NCBI RefSeq assembly: GCF_030159595.1
Contig: NZ_BSKJ01000015.1
Location: 1-64,000 of the forward strand
Origin: Pseudomonas putida
GTDB taxonomy: Bacteria > Pseudomonadota > Gammaproteobacteria > Pseudomonadales > Pseudomonadaceae
Direction: 5' to 3'
DNA: 64,000 nt
Of this stretch, positions 26,043-33,902 are shown in pieces. The translations under genes were made by a program, and so were the position numbers. The stretch's first letter is position 1. Each line of letters begins with the position of its first letter. Below the pieces are notes generated by a model. It saw only the letters and a list, made by a program, of their open reading frames with translations. It was not told the origin of the DNA and ran no database searches.

Positions 26043-26787
26043 GTCTTTACCCTTTGTTCTAGTGGTCATGGCACCCGACGAAAACACGCGTAACAGAGCC
26101 GTTGGCAAGGCCTCTGGCTTCAAGCGCACCCGTCTGGCGACTTCATGTAAGGACACCGCAGGCGAGCGACAGGGCGCTCTGGCCAGCGAAAAAGGCGGCA
26201 ACTATTGCGATGGGGAAGGGGGAAATCTAATGCCGGAAGCGCATGACCCATACCGTTTGTGCATAATGTTTCATGCCAAAACAGAGGGTTCGCAAGTGCT
26301 TGATTTATAACGTTCGGAATCCCGAACAAGACCAAACCGCCATATTTCGGCAGATTTGACGGTACGAAAAGGGTGTGGGAGATGGCCTGTTCGACAATCC
26401 GAATGGCCGAAATGACACTTGAAGAAGCGTCAGCGAGGTCGAAAAAAATTTGATGTACGGTCGAGACAAAATGTGTCTCAGGGATGAAATCGCGCAAGGG
26501 AAGGGACCTTTCCTACATGGCTCCTCGGAAGTCAGGTCTGGTCAGGTGCCCCTGTGACACCGCCGACCTGATACTTCCGATTCCGCCTTTCCTGACCCGG
26601 CCCATCGCTGGAGGCACTCCCTGTACCCCTAGACCACTCCGATCCTGCAACAATCAGAACAGCCCGGCCCCTTGGTCATGTGCTGCCCCTCCTCGGGGCG
26701 GCGCATCATAGAAGGCTGAAATATAGAAAGGTTCAGCTTCTATTGTGTGACAGTCGGTGACCCTTCATCCTTATCGGCAATAAATGC
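26043..26787. promoter_or_regulatory. 745-base intergenic region between gltP and the Ivy operon end
   Basis: I find no convincing gene here; the open frames lack family features, ribosome sites and typical codon use. It must hold the gltP promoter on the minus strand. Two short perfect dyads stand out: GTTCGG-AATC-CCGAAC at 26312-26327 and GAGACA-AAATG-TGTCTC at 26463-26479. They may be operators for gltP. No terminator for the Ivy operon is obvious. Confidence 0.4.
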
Positions 26788-27258
26788 TCAATACCAGTTC
26801 GGGTCACGCTTGAGCTGCTCCTGCAGCATCGCCTTCATGCCGTCGTCCGGTTCGCCCAGCCAGCGGTACTGCGCATGGCGGGTGGGCGACTTGTCGCTCG
26901 GCAAGCCTTCGGGCACCTCCACGAGCATCGCGTAGGCATCGTCCTTGTCCCAGCTGAACGCAACGATCAGCCGCTTGTAGGTGCAGTTGTCCTGCGACTC
27001 GCACAGCGGGCCGACCAGGTACTTGTCGCCATCTTCGGTAACGGCAGACATCTGCTGCTGGGCACTGCCGGTCAGATTGACCACCCAATCGGGAAGGCGT
27101 TCCTCGCTTTTGATCGTGTCCTGCCAGGTTTCCCGGTACTCCGGGGCCGAGCCGAGCAACTGGTCGACCCGGACCTGGCCATCATTGGCCGCCATCGCCG
27201 CCGCACTGCCGCCCAGCAACAGGGCGGCAGCCAGGGCTTTACAGAGCTTCCTGCCCAT
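26788..27258 (-). CDS. Inhibitor of vertebrate lysozyme family protein (Ivy)
   Basis: A 156-residue periplasmic protein with a signal peptide (MGRKLCKALAAALLLGGSAA onwards). The inhibitory loop is CESQDNC, which fits the CExxDxC form of the Ivyp2-like subgroup rather than the CKPHDC of E. coli Ivy. It would protect peptidoglycan from lysozyme or control lytic transglycosylases. ATG at 27258 is chosen because GAGG lies 6 bases upstream; a TTG two codons earlier has no spacing for a ribosome site. It follows the DUF1328 stop by 2 bases. Confidence 0.87.
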   Translation of the reverse strand: MGRKLCKALAAALLLGGSAAAMAANDGQVRVDQLLGSAPEYRETWQDTIKSEERLPDWVVNLTGSAQQQMSAVTEDGDKYLVGPLCESQDNCTYKRLIVAFSWDKDDAYAMLVEVPEGLPSDKSPTRHAQYRWLGEPDDGMKAMLQEQLKRDPNWY

Positions 27259-27260
27259 CT

Positions 27261-27422
27261 TCAACCTCGTCTACGTCCAAAGAAGAAGGAAACTACGAAC
27301 AGCACCAGGAAAACAACGAACAGAATCTTCGCAATTCCCGTCGCAGCGCCCGCGATACCAACGAAGCCCAGTAGACCTGCGATAAGGGCGATGATGAGGA
27401 ACGTGATAGCCCAGCTCAGCAT
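27261..27422 (-). CDS. DUF1328 (UPF0391) small membrane protein
   Basis: A 53-residue protein, MLSWAITFLIIALIAG..., with two hydrophobic helices separated by a short glycine/alanine turn (FVGIAGAATG) and a basic FFFGRRRG end. Length and sequence match the UPF0391 family. It has AGGAGAACTACC before its ATG. It sits between a small membrane protein gene and the Ivy gene in one operon. The role is unknown; family members are often stress-induced. Confidence 0.9.
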   Translation of the reverse strand: MLSWAITFLIIALIAGLLGFVGIAGAATGIAKILFVVFLVLFVVSFFFGRRRG

Positions 27423-27464
27423 GGTAGTTCTCCTTTCTTTTTCAGAAGAGGTCAGGCCGGCAGG

Positions 27465-27755
27465 TCAGAAGACCCAACGGTCCTGGGGTACGACAGTTTC
27501 CAGGGTGGCCGGTGAGGCAGTGGCCTGGCCTGCTGGCAATGAATCAGCGGCTTTGACCAGGGTGTTGGCACGGGATGCCTGAATTTGCGTCAGCAGGGCA
27601 GTCTGCGCTGCCACTTGCTCAGCCAGACGCGCGGTCTGCCAGCTGTAGTAGAAGAGGCCAGCGGCCAAGGTCAGCAGCAGCGCCATGCCGAGTGACAGCA
27701 TCTGGCGCAGGGGCAGTGCGGCGTTCTGCGAGCGGTTGACGGTTTGGCGGTTCAT
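27465..27755 (-). CDS. Small single-span membrane protein of unknown function
   Basis: A 96-residue protein with one transmembrane segment at about residues 18-41 (MLSLGMALLLTLAAGLFYYSW), a short cytoplasmic N-terminus and a periplasmic helical region rich in Ala, Gln and Leu that may coil. I do not recognise a family. AGGAGGAG is an excellent ribosome site. First gene of the operon with DUF1328 and Ivy, on the minus strand and divergent from algB. Confidence 0.75.
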   Translation of the reverse strand: MNRQTVNRSQNAALPLRQMLSLGMALLLTLAAGLFYYSWQTARLAEQVAAQTALLTQIQASRANTLVKAADSLPAGQATASPATLETVVPQDRWVF

Positions 27756-27840
27756 GCCGGCTCCTCCTGCTGTAATTTTTGTTCAAACCTGAACAGGTAA
27801 TTGCAGCCTGCATGCCATCCTTCTGAATCTATAAAAAATC

Positions 27841-27869
27841 TTTAAAATCAAACACTTAGAATTTATCAA
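27841..27869 (-). promoter_or_regulatory. Candidate sigma70 promoter for the small membrane protein-DUF1328-Ivy operon
   Basis: On the minus strand, TTGATA (27869-27864) and TTTAAA (27846-27841) are separated by 17 bases, matching five and four of six consensus positions. The start would lie about 79 bases before the 96-residue protein's ATG. The region is strongly AT-rich compared with its neighbours. Confidence 0.4.
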
Positions 27870-27889
27870 AGTGAACTGTCAGGACGTAT

Positions 27890-27982
27890 CCTGCACGATC
27901 GCGCCTGTGCGGTCGTGCGAATTGCACGATCGGCCTTAGTGGTCTGCGCCACAGGAGAGACTAAGGGGAGGCCGCTTTTTGT
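27890..27982 (+). ncRNA. Candidate structured RNA or attenuator between the Ivy operon and algB
   Basis: Three alternating arms of GCACGATCG occur at 27893-27901, 27910-27918 (complement, one G-T change) and 27924-27932, so two alternative hairpins are possible. They are followed by CGGCCTTAGT (27931-27940) that can pair with ACTAA-GGGGA-GGCCG (27960-27974), with an inner GTGG/CCAC hairpin, and then CTTTTTG. This resembles a short plus-strand transcript with a terminator. No known RNA family is recognised. Confidence 0.35.
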
Positions 27983-28092
27983 AGGTAAAAGCAAAAAACT
28001 CCGCAACCAATGTGCCACCCCCTACCTCTAAGCAAATCATCGGGTTAACGCGCCCTCCAGGCGTCAATTGGCCATTGGCTAGCATGCAAAGG

Positions 28093-28110
28093 TCAGAATC
28101 CTTCAGAATC
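28093..28110 (+). promoter_or_regulatory. Tandem TCAGAATC direct repeat upstream of algB
   Basis: Two identical 8-base copies start 10 bases apart (28093 and 28103), i.e. one helical turn, about 65 bases before the algB start codon. This is the geometry of an activator binding as a head-to-tail dimer. The remaining bases of the 419-base gap before algB hold the candidate RNA and the divergent promoter, and no gene. Confidence 0.4.
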
Positions 28111-28174
28111 GACCATGCAACTTGCCCGATTTTTCCCACACTAAATGAAGATCTATCCCTAAGGAGCGCAGGAC

Positions 28175-29521
28175 ATGGAATCAGCCCAGGACAACCAAGG
28201 CCGCATTCTGCTGGTGGATGACGAGTCCGCGATCCTGCGCACCTTCCGCTACTGCCTGGAAGACGAAGGCTATAGCGTGGCCACGGCCAACAGCGCCGCC
28301 CAGGCCGAAGCACTGTTGCAGCGCCAGGTGTTCGACCTGTGCTTCCTCGATTTGCGCCTGGGCGAGGACAACGGCCTGGACGTACTCGCGCAGATGCGCA
28401 TCCAGGCACCCTGGATGCGCGTGGTGATCGTGACCGCGCACTCGGCGATCGACACGGCAGTGGACGCCATCCAGGCCGGTGCCGCCGACTACCTGGTCAA
28501 GCCGTGCAGCCCCGACCAGTTGCGCCTGGCCACCGCCAAGCAGCTGGAAGTGCGCCAGCTTTCTGCGCGCCTGGAGGCCCTGGAAGGCGAAATGCGCAAA
28601 CCCAAGGACGGCCTGGACTCGCACAGCCCGGCCATGATGGCGGTGCTGGAGACTGCCCGCCAGGTCGCCACCACCGACGCCAACATTCTCATACTGGGCG
28701 AATCGGGGACGGGTAAAGGCGAATTGGCTCGGGCCATCCATGGCTGGAGCAAACGTGCGCGCAAAGCCTGCGTAACCATAAACTGCCCGTCGCTGAGTGC
28801 CGAGTTGATGGAAAGCGAATTGTTCGGCCACACCCGCGGCGCCTTCACCGGTGCCAGCGAAAGCACCCTGGGACGGGTGAGCCAGGCCGACGGAGGTACG
28901 CTGTTTCTCGACGAGATCGGCGACTTCCCGCTGACCTTGCAGCCCAAGTTGCTGCGGTTCATTCAGGACAAGGAGTACGAACGCGTCGGCGACCCCGTTA
29001 CCCGACGCGCCGATGTACGCATCCTGGCCGCCACCAATCTCAACCTCGAAGAGATGGTGCGCGAAAGCCGCTTCCGCGAAGACCTGCTGTATCGCCTGAA
29101 CGTCATCACCTTGCACCTGCCGCCCCTGCGCGAGCGCAGCGAGGACGTCCTGACCCTGGCCGACCGCTTCCTCGCCCGCTTCGTCAAGGAATACTCCCGA
29201 CCCGCCCGGGGCTTCAGCGACGAAGCACGCGCGGCCCTGCTCAACTACCGTTGGCCCGGCAACATTCGCGAATTGCGCAACGTGGTAGAGCGGGCCAGCA
29301 TCATCTGCCCGCAGGAACGGGTGGAAATCAGCCACCTGGGCATGGGCGAACAGCCTGCCGGCAATGCCCCGCGTGTGGGGGCTGCACTAAGCCTGGATGA
29401 GCTGGAGCGCGCCCACATCGGCGCGGTGCTGGCGGCCAGCGACACCCTCGACCAGGCTGCCAAGACCTTGGGCATCGATGCGTCTACCCTGTACCGCAAG
29501 CGCAAGCAGTACAACCTGTGA
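28175..29521 (+). CDS. algB: Sigma54-type response regulator AlgB
   Basis: A 448-residue NtrC-family regulator. The receiver domain (about 9-122) has acceptor Asp59 in CFLDLRL and Lys in LVKPCSP. The AAA+ domain (about 145-375) has Walker A GESGTGKGE, GAFTGA intact, and Walker B LFLDEIGD. The Fis-type HTH lies at the end (DQAAKTLGIDASTLYRKRKQ). Together with the adjacent kinase this is the AlgB/KinB pair, which controls alginate and virulence traits in P. aeruginosa, where AlgB works without sigma54 for algD. Ribosome site AAGGAG. Confidence 0.93.
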   Translation: MESAQDNQGRILLVDDESAILRTFRYCLEDEGYSVATANSAAQAEALLQRQVFDLCFLDLRLGEDNGLDVLAQMRIQAPWMRVVIVTAHSAIDTAVDAIQAGAADYLVKPCSPDQLRLATAKQLEVRQLSARLEALEGEMRKPKDGLDSHSPAMMAVLETARQVATTDANILILGESGTGKGELARAIHGWSKRARKACVTINCPSLSAELMESELFGHTRGAFTGASESTLGRVSQADGGTLFLDEIGDFPLTLQPKLLRFIQDKEYERVGDPVTRRADVRILAATNLNLEEMVRESRFREDLLYRLNVITLHLPPLRERSEDVLTLADRFLARFVKEYSRPARGFSDEARAALLNYRWPGNIRELRNVVERASIICPQERVEISHLGMGEQPAGNAPRVGAALSLDELERAHIGAVLAASDTLDQAAKTLGIDASTLYRKRKQYNL

Positions 29522-31299
29522 AGTGGCCGCCCATGAAGCTGCGCACGCGGCTTTTCCTTAGCATTTCGGCGCTGGTTACCGTCGCCTTGCTCGGGTTGCT
29601 GCTGGGTCTGATCAGCGTGCTGCAGATGGCTACCGTGCAACAGCAACTGGTACGAGATACCACTCATGCCCTCGAAGTGGGGCTGAAGCTGAGGCAGAAC
29701 CTTGGCGAACAGTTGACCCTGATCCTTGATGAAAGCACGGCCCCGGAGAGCCTGCGGCTGCTGCAGGACAACTTCCAGACCTTGCTCAACCAAGGCCTGG
29801 AACAAGGCGGTGAGCGCACCGGTTTCAGCAAGGCCAGCAGTAACTACCAGGCTTTCCTCCTGGCTTACCGCAACAGCCCCGCGCCCGCCCGGAGCATGGG
29901 TATCGAGCAACCGCTGGGCGCGGCCTTCAACCAGGTGCGTACCGACCTGATCGACTCCCACAAACAGGCCCTGGACCTCATCACCCGAAGCGAGGAGGAC
30001 ACCCGAGACCGTGCCCTGCTGGTCAGCGGTGTACTTGGCCTGATGGGCCTGGTGGTGCTGGTGCTGGGCTTCATCACTGCGCACAACATCGCCCGCCGCT
30101 TCGGCCAGCCGATCGAAGCCTTGGCCAAAGCGGCTGACCAGTTGGGCAAAGGCAACTTTGACGTCACCCTGCCCGTCACCCAGGCCACCGAGCTGAACCA
30201 GCTGACCCGCCGCTTCGGCCTCATGGCCGATGCTTTGCGCAAACACCAGGCCACCAACGTTGACGAGCTGCTGGCTGGGCAGCAGCGCCTGCAAGCCGTG
30301 CTCGACAGCATCGACGATGGCCTGCTGATCATCGACCGCCAGGGCCGCCTGGAGCACCTCAACCCGGTGGCGCAGCGCCAGCTGGGCTGGCATGACAGCC
30401 GCGTGGGCAGCAGCCTGGCCGAGGCGCTGTGCCGTCCGGAGCTGGAGCAGCAACTTCGTCAGGTGCTGCGCGGTGGTAGCCTGGACAGGCCACCGGACGA
30501 CCTCAACATGGAAGTCGATGAGGAAACGCGCCTGCTCACCTACAGCTTGACCCCAGTCAGCCACCCTCAGGGGCCGATCCTTGGCGCGGTGATGGTGTTG
30601 CACGATGTGACCGAACAACGGGCCTTCGAACGCGTGCGCAGTGAGTTCGTGCTACGCGCCTCCCACGAATTACGCACCCCGGTAACCGGCATGCACATGG
30701 CCTTCGGTCTGTTGCGCGAGCGGGTCAAATTTCCGCCCGAGGCCCGCGAGAATGACTTGCTGGAAACCATCGGCGAAGAAATGCAGCGGCTTACCCAGCT
30801 GATCAACGACCTGCTCAACTTCTCTCGTTACCAGAGCGGGTTGCAGAAACTCGACCTGGCGCCCTGCGCCATCGACGAATTGCTGGAACGCGCGCAACTG
30901 CGTTTTGCCGAGCAGGCGGCCATCAAGCAGATCGAACTGGTCAAGGCGTTGGAACCACCGCTACCGCGCATTCAGGCTGACGTTGCACAACTTGATCGGG
31001 TTCTGGACAACCTGCTGCACAACGCCATCCGCCATACCGCCAACGGCGGGCGTATTCGCCTGCATGCGCGGCGGCACTCGGAGCGGGTGATCATCAGTGT
31101 CGAGGACAATGGCGAAGGTATTGCCTATGGACAGCAGGGGCGCATCTTCGAGCCTTTTGTACAGGTAGGGCGCAAGAAGGGCGGTGCAGGGCTGGGGCTG
31201 GCGTTGTGCAAGGAGATCGTGCAGTTGCATGGCGGACGCATGGGTGTGTTTTCCCGGCCGGGGCAAGGAACACAGTTCTACATGGCCTTGCCAGTTTGA
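29518..31299 (+). CDS. kinB: Sensor histidine kinase KinB
   Basis: A 593-residue kinase: transmembrane helix about 13-35, periplasmic sensor to about 165, second helix about 168-190, HAMP, a PAS domain (VLDSIDDGLLIIDRQGRLEHLNP), HisKA with His383 in SHELRTPVTG, and HATPase with N, G1 and G2 boxes (NLLHNAIRHTANGG, VEDNGEGI, GGAGLGLALCKEI). GTG at 29518 overlaps the algB stop; ATG at 29533 is an equally possible start. Partner of AlgB; in P. aeruginosa it acts mainly as a phosphatase. Confidence 0.92.
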   Translation: MKWPPMKLRTRLFLSISALVTVALLGLLLGLISVLQMATVQQQLVRDTTHALEVGLKLRQNLGEQLTLILDESTAPESLRLLQDNFQTLLNQGLEQGGERTGFSKASSNYQAFLLAYRNSPAPARSMGIEQPLGAAFNQVRTDLIDSHKQALDLITRSEEDTRDRALLVSGVLGLMGLVVLVLGFITAHNIARRFGQPIEALAKAADQLGKGNFDVTLPVTQATELNQLTRRFGLMADALRKHQATNVDELLAGQQRLQAVLDSIDDGLLIIDRQGRLEHLNPVAQRQLGWHDSRVGSSLAEALCRPELEQQLRQVLRGGSLDRPPDDLNMEVDEETRLLTYSLTPVSHPQGPILGAVMVLHDVTEQRAFERVRSEFVLRASHELRTPVTGMHMAFGLLRERVKFPPEARENDLLETIGEEMQRLTQLINDLLNFSRYQSGLQKLDLAPCAIDELLERAQLRFAEQAAIKQIELVKALEPPLPRIQADVAQLDRVLDNLLHNAIRHTANGGRIRLHARRHSERVIISVEDNGEGIAYGQQGRIFEPFVQVGRKKGGAGLGLALCKEIVQLHGGRMGVFSRPGQGTQFYMALPV

Positions 31300-31350
31300 T
31301 GCCTACCTAGAATTGCTACCGCTCCCACAGCGTCCTCGGTACACGCCCGT

Positions 31351-32964
31351 TCAGTGTTCAACTCTGCGCGGCAGCTGCCCGCGGGTTACCAACTCGGCAA
31401 ACTGTCGGGCGTTAAGCGGCCGGGCAAACAGCCAGCCCTGGCCGTAATTGACCCCTTCACTGTTCAGCAGCACCGCCTGGTCCTCGCATTCGATGCCCTC
31501 GGCAATCACCCGCAAGTGCAGGTCATGAGCCATACGGATGATATGCGGTGCAACGCCGCTGCTGGCGGCATCGTGACCCAGCGCATCGATGAATGCCTTA
31601 TCGATCTTCAGGCAGTCCACCGGTAGGGTTTGCAGGTAGGCCAGGCTGCAATAGCCCGTACCGAAATCGTCGATCAGCACCTGATGTCCCACGGCACGTA
31701 GTGCCTGCAGGTTGTCACGCGCCACCACCACATCGATCAAACCGCGCTCGGTCACCTCAAAAGCAATCTGGCTAGCCGCCACCCGGTGCAAGGCCAGCAG
31801 ACGTGCCGCCACCCGGCCAATACGCGGCACCATCACATCGCAGGCGGCCAGGTTCACCGATATGTACAGTTTGGGGTGCGAACGCAGCAGCTGCCCCAGC
31901 TGTTCGAGGACGCGCTGCAAGACAAAGTCAGTGATCTGGCGGATCTGCCCGGTGTTTTCCGCCAACGGGATGAACAGGTCCGGACTGGTCAGCGTGCCAT
32001 CCGGGCGGCGCCAACGCACCAAGGCCTCGGCCCCTACACAGCGGCGGGTGTCGAGCTCGAAGATTGGCTGGTAGAGCACCTGCAACTCTCCACGGCGCAA
32101 GGCATTCTGCAACTCCGAACTCATCGACCGCCGTTGCAGGATCAGTTGCAGCACCAGCCAGCCGATGCAGCAGGCAGCCAGCACACTGCCAGGGAACAGC
32201 AGCCAGAGCATGCCGTTCATCCTCAACGGCAGGCTGGCGCGCGGGGCAATCAGCACCAGCTGGTAATCTGGCGACTTGGTGGGCATTCGGTAGATCAGCC
32301 GGTCACTGAGTTCAAGCAGTGACTTGTGGCTGGTCGACCAGGCCGAGGCTGGTGGCCACACCTGTGGCGGGCCCAGCACAGGGATCGCCCGGGCGCCGTT
32401 GTCCAGCACCACCACCAGGCTACCGCCCGGGGGCAGATCAACCACATCGGTCAAATGCCCACGCGAAGTGGAGACCAGAAACTTGCCCCGGCCCAGCATC
32501 AGTGCGGCCAGGTTCTCATCGGGCTCAGTGGTGGTATTAAGCCAGTAGCTGTAGGTCGGGCCCTGGATGTCCGGAGCCCGTAAGGGAACAAACGCGCGCT
32601 CGTCACCTCGGTTGGAGCAGGCAACATCGCCATCCACATACGCCGCTTCATAGATAAACCGTGAGCTCAGGCCAACCTGTTGCAAGGCTGCCAACATCGC
32701 CGGGCTGCAGCCACGCAGGGGCTGGGCCTGGAGCAGGTCGACCCCTTCGCGCAACTGGCCGAACACTTGCTCGAGGCGGTCGAGAAAACGCTCGCCCTGG
32801 GCGTTCATCTGTTCGCTTTCGCTTTGCTTCATCTGCTGCAGGGCAATACCAATGCTGGCAGTAAGCAAAAGTGCTGCGCTGGCCAATGCTGCCAAGGTGG
32901 CCAGCATCCAGGGACGGTAAAAAAATTGGCGCAGCGTAGAAATGAGAGCTGACATCGAAGGCAT
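31351..32964 (-). CDS. Membrane CSS-motif EAL phosphodiesterase
   Basis: A 537-residue protein with two transmembrane helices (about 20-40 and 235-258) around a periplasmic CSS-motif-type sensor (CSP near residue 85 and a second Cys in VDGDVACSN). The C-terminal EAL domain has EALVRW, the asparagine of ISVNL, FEVTERG, IDDFGTGYCSL, LKIDKAFI and VIAEGIE, so all residues needed to hydrolyse c-di-GMP seem present. Redox or disulfide control by DsbA-type proteins is known for this sensor class. The start is uncertain: ATG 32964 or 32955, both with weak ribosome sites. Confidence 0.88.
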   Translation of the reverse strand: MPSMSALISTLRQFFYRPWMLATLAALASAALLLTASIGIALQQMKQSESEQMNAQGERFLDRLEQVFGQLREGVDLLQAQPLRGCSPAMLAALQQVGLSSRFIYEAAYVDGDVACSNRGDERAFVPLRAPDIQGPTYSYWLNTTTEPDENLAALMLGRGKFLVSTSRGHLTDVVDLPPGGSLVVVLDNGARAIPVLGPPQVWPPASAWSTSHKSLLELSDRLIYRMPTKSPDYQLVLIAPRASLPLRMNGMLWLLFPGSVLAACCIGWLVLQLILQRRSMSSELQNALRRGELQVLYQPIFELDTRRCVGAEALVRWRRPDGTLTSPDLFIPLAENTGQIRQITDFVLQRVLEQLGQLLRSHPKLYISVNLAACDVMVPRIGRVAARLLALHRVAASQIAFEVTERGLIDVVVARDNLQALRAVGHQVLIDDFGTGYCSLAYLQTLPVDCLKIDKAFIDALGHDAASSGVAPHIIRMAHDLHLRVIAEGIECEDQAVLLNSEGVNYGQGWLFARPLNARQFAELVTRGQLPRRVEH

Positions 32965-33033
32965 CCAGTTGATTACCAAGGTATAGCAACTGGATCAAGA
33001 ATCATCCTCGCCGTTTGGCGCCTCGCTGCAGGC

Positions 33034-33822
33034 TCAACGCATCCGGTTGAGCACCTGAAGCATCGCCGCCGTCTGCACATCCGGCATGCCATCGAAGCGC
33101 TGCGGGCGGAAACGCATCTGGAACGCAGCAATCACATGGCGGGTGGCCGCATCCAGCACGCCGGTCTGCTCGATCTGATAGCCAAACCGCGCCAGTTCCT
33201 GCTGGTACCAGCCAATGCTTGGCGGGTTGACGCTGAAATAAGCCTGCTGGCGTGCCACGGCATTGGCATCGGGCCAGATACCCAGCCCGGCGTCGGCCAG
33301 GCGCTTCCAGGGGAACAGCGGCCCCGGGTCCAGCTTGCGTGATGGTGCGATATCACTGTGGCCAATGATGTGCCGTGGTTCGATGTTATTACGTTTGACG
33401 ATGTCCTTGAGCAGCGCGATCAACGACTGGACCTGCGCTTCGCTGTAAGGGTGCCAGACCCGACCATTCGGCGTGTCGGTGAACCCCGGGTTGACGATCT
33501 CGATACCAATGGACGAAGAGTTCAGCCAGGTGCGCCCCTGCCACTGGCTATCACCGGCATGCCAGGCACGACGGTTTTCATCCACCAACTGGTACACCGT
33601 CGCCGGGCCATCGCCAATCAGGTAATGGCTGCTGACCTCACCGTGGGTGAGTAATGCCAAGGAGCGCTCCAAGGACGCATTGGTGTAATGCAGCACAACG
33701 AACTGGATACGGTTGTCCTGGTTGGCAGAGGGGTGGCTGCGGTCGATGCGCAGGCCCGTCGAGCAACCGGCGACAGACAACAGCAAAAAGGAAATCAGCG
33801 TTTTTTTAAGCGTGGAAAGCAC
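33034..33822 (-). CDS. ampDh2: N-acetylmuramoyl-L-alanine amidase, AmpDh2/AmiD-like lipoprotein
   Basis: A 262-residue lipoprotein with lipobox SVAGC (Cys20) and an amidase_2 domain. Zinc ligands are His45 (VVLHYTN), the His of IIGHSDIAP and the Asp of KLDPGP, and the catalytic Glu is in IGIEIVNPG. A peptidoglycan-binding domain fills the last ~75 residues. It should cut the peptide from MurNAc in the outer membrane/periplasm. In P. aeruginosa the gene next to kinB is ampDh2, which supports the symbol. Confidence 0.88.
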   Translation of the reverse strand: MLSTLKKTLISFLLLSVAGCSTGLRIDRSHPSANQDNRIQFVVLHYTNASLERSLALLTHGEVSSHYLIGDGPATVYQLVDENRRAWHAGDSQWQGRTWLNSSSIGIEIVNPGFTDTPNGRVWHPYSEAQVQSLIALLKDIVKRNNIEPRHIIGHSDIAPSRKLDPGPLFPWKRLADAGLGIWPDANAVARQQAYFSVNPPSIGWYQQELARFGYQIEQTGVLDAATRHVIAAFQMRFRPQRFDGMPDVQTAAMLQVLNRMR

Positions 33823-33902
33823 GTCAGTGGCCTCAGCGAATGAGCGCTACAGTATAACGTGCTCCCCATGGCTGCGCTTACCGTGGATCAGTGTTCGCAG
33901 GG

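Noticed and set aside
26120..26497. 125-codon minus-strand frame in the gltP upstream gap
   Set aside because: No ribosome site, no family features and unusual codon use; the neighbouring frames on the other strand are equally weak.
29518..29532. Frameshift or fusion of algB and kinB
   Set aside because: The stop of algB is clear (TGA) and kinB restarts with GTG or ATG in another frame; this is normal translational coupling.
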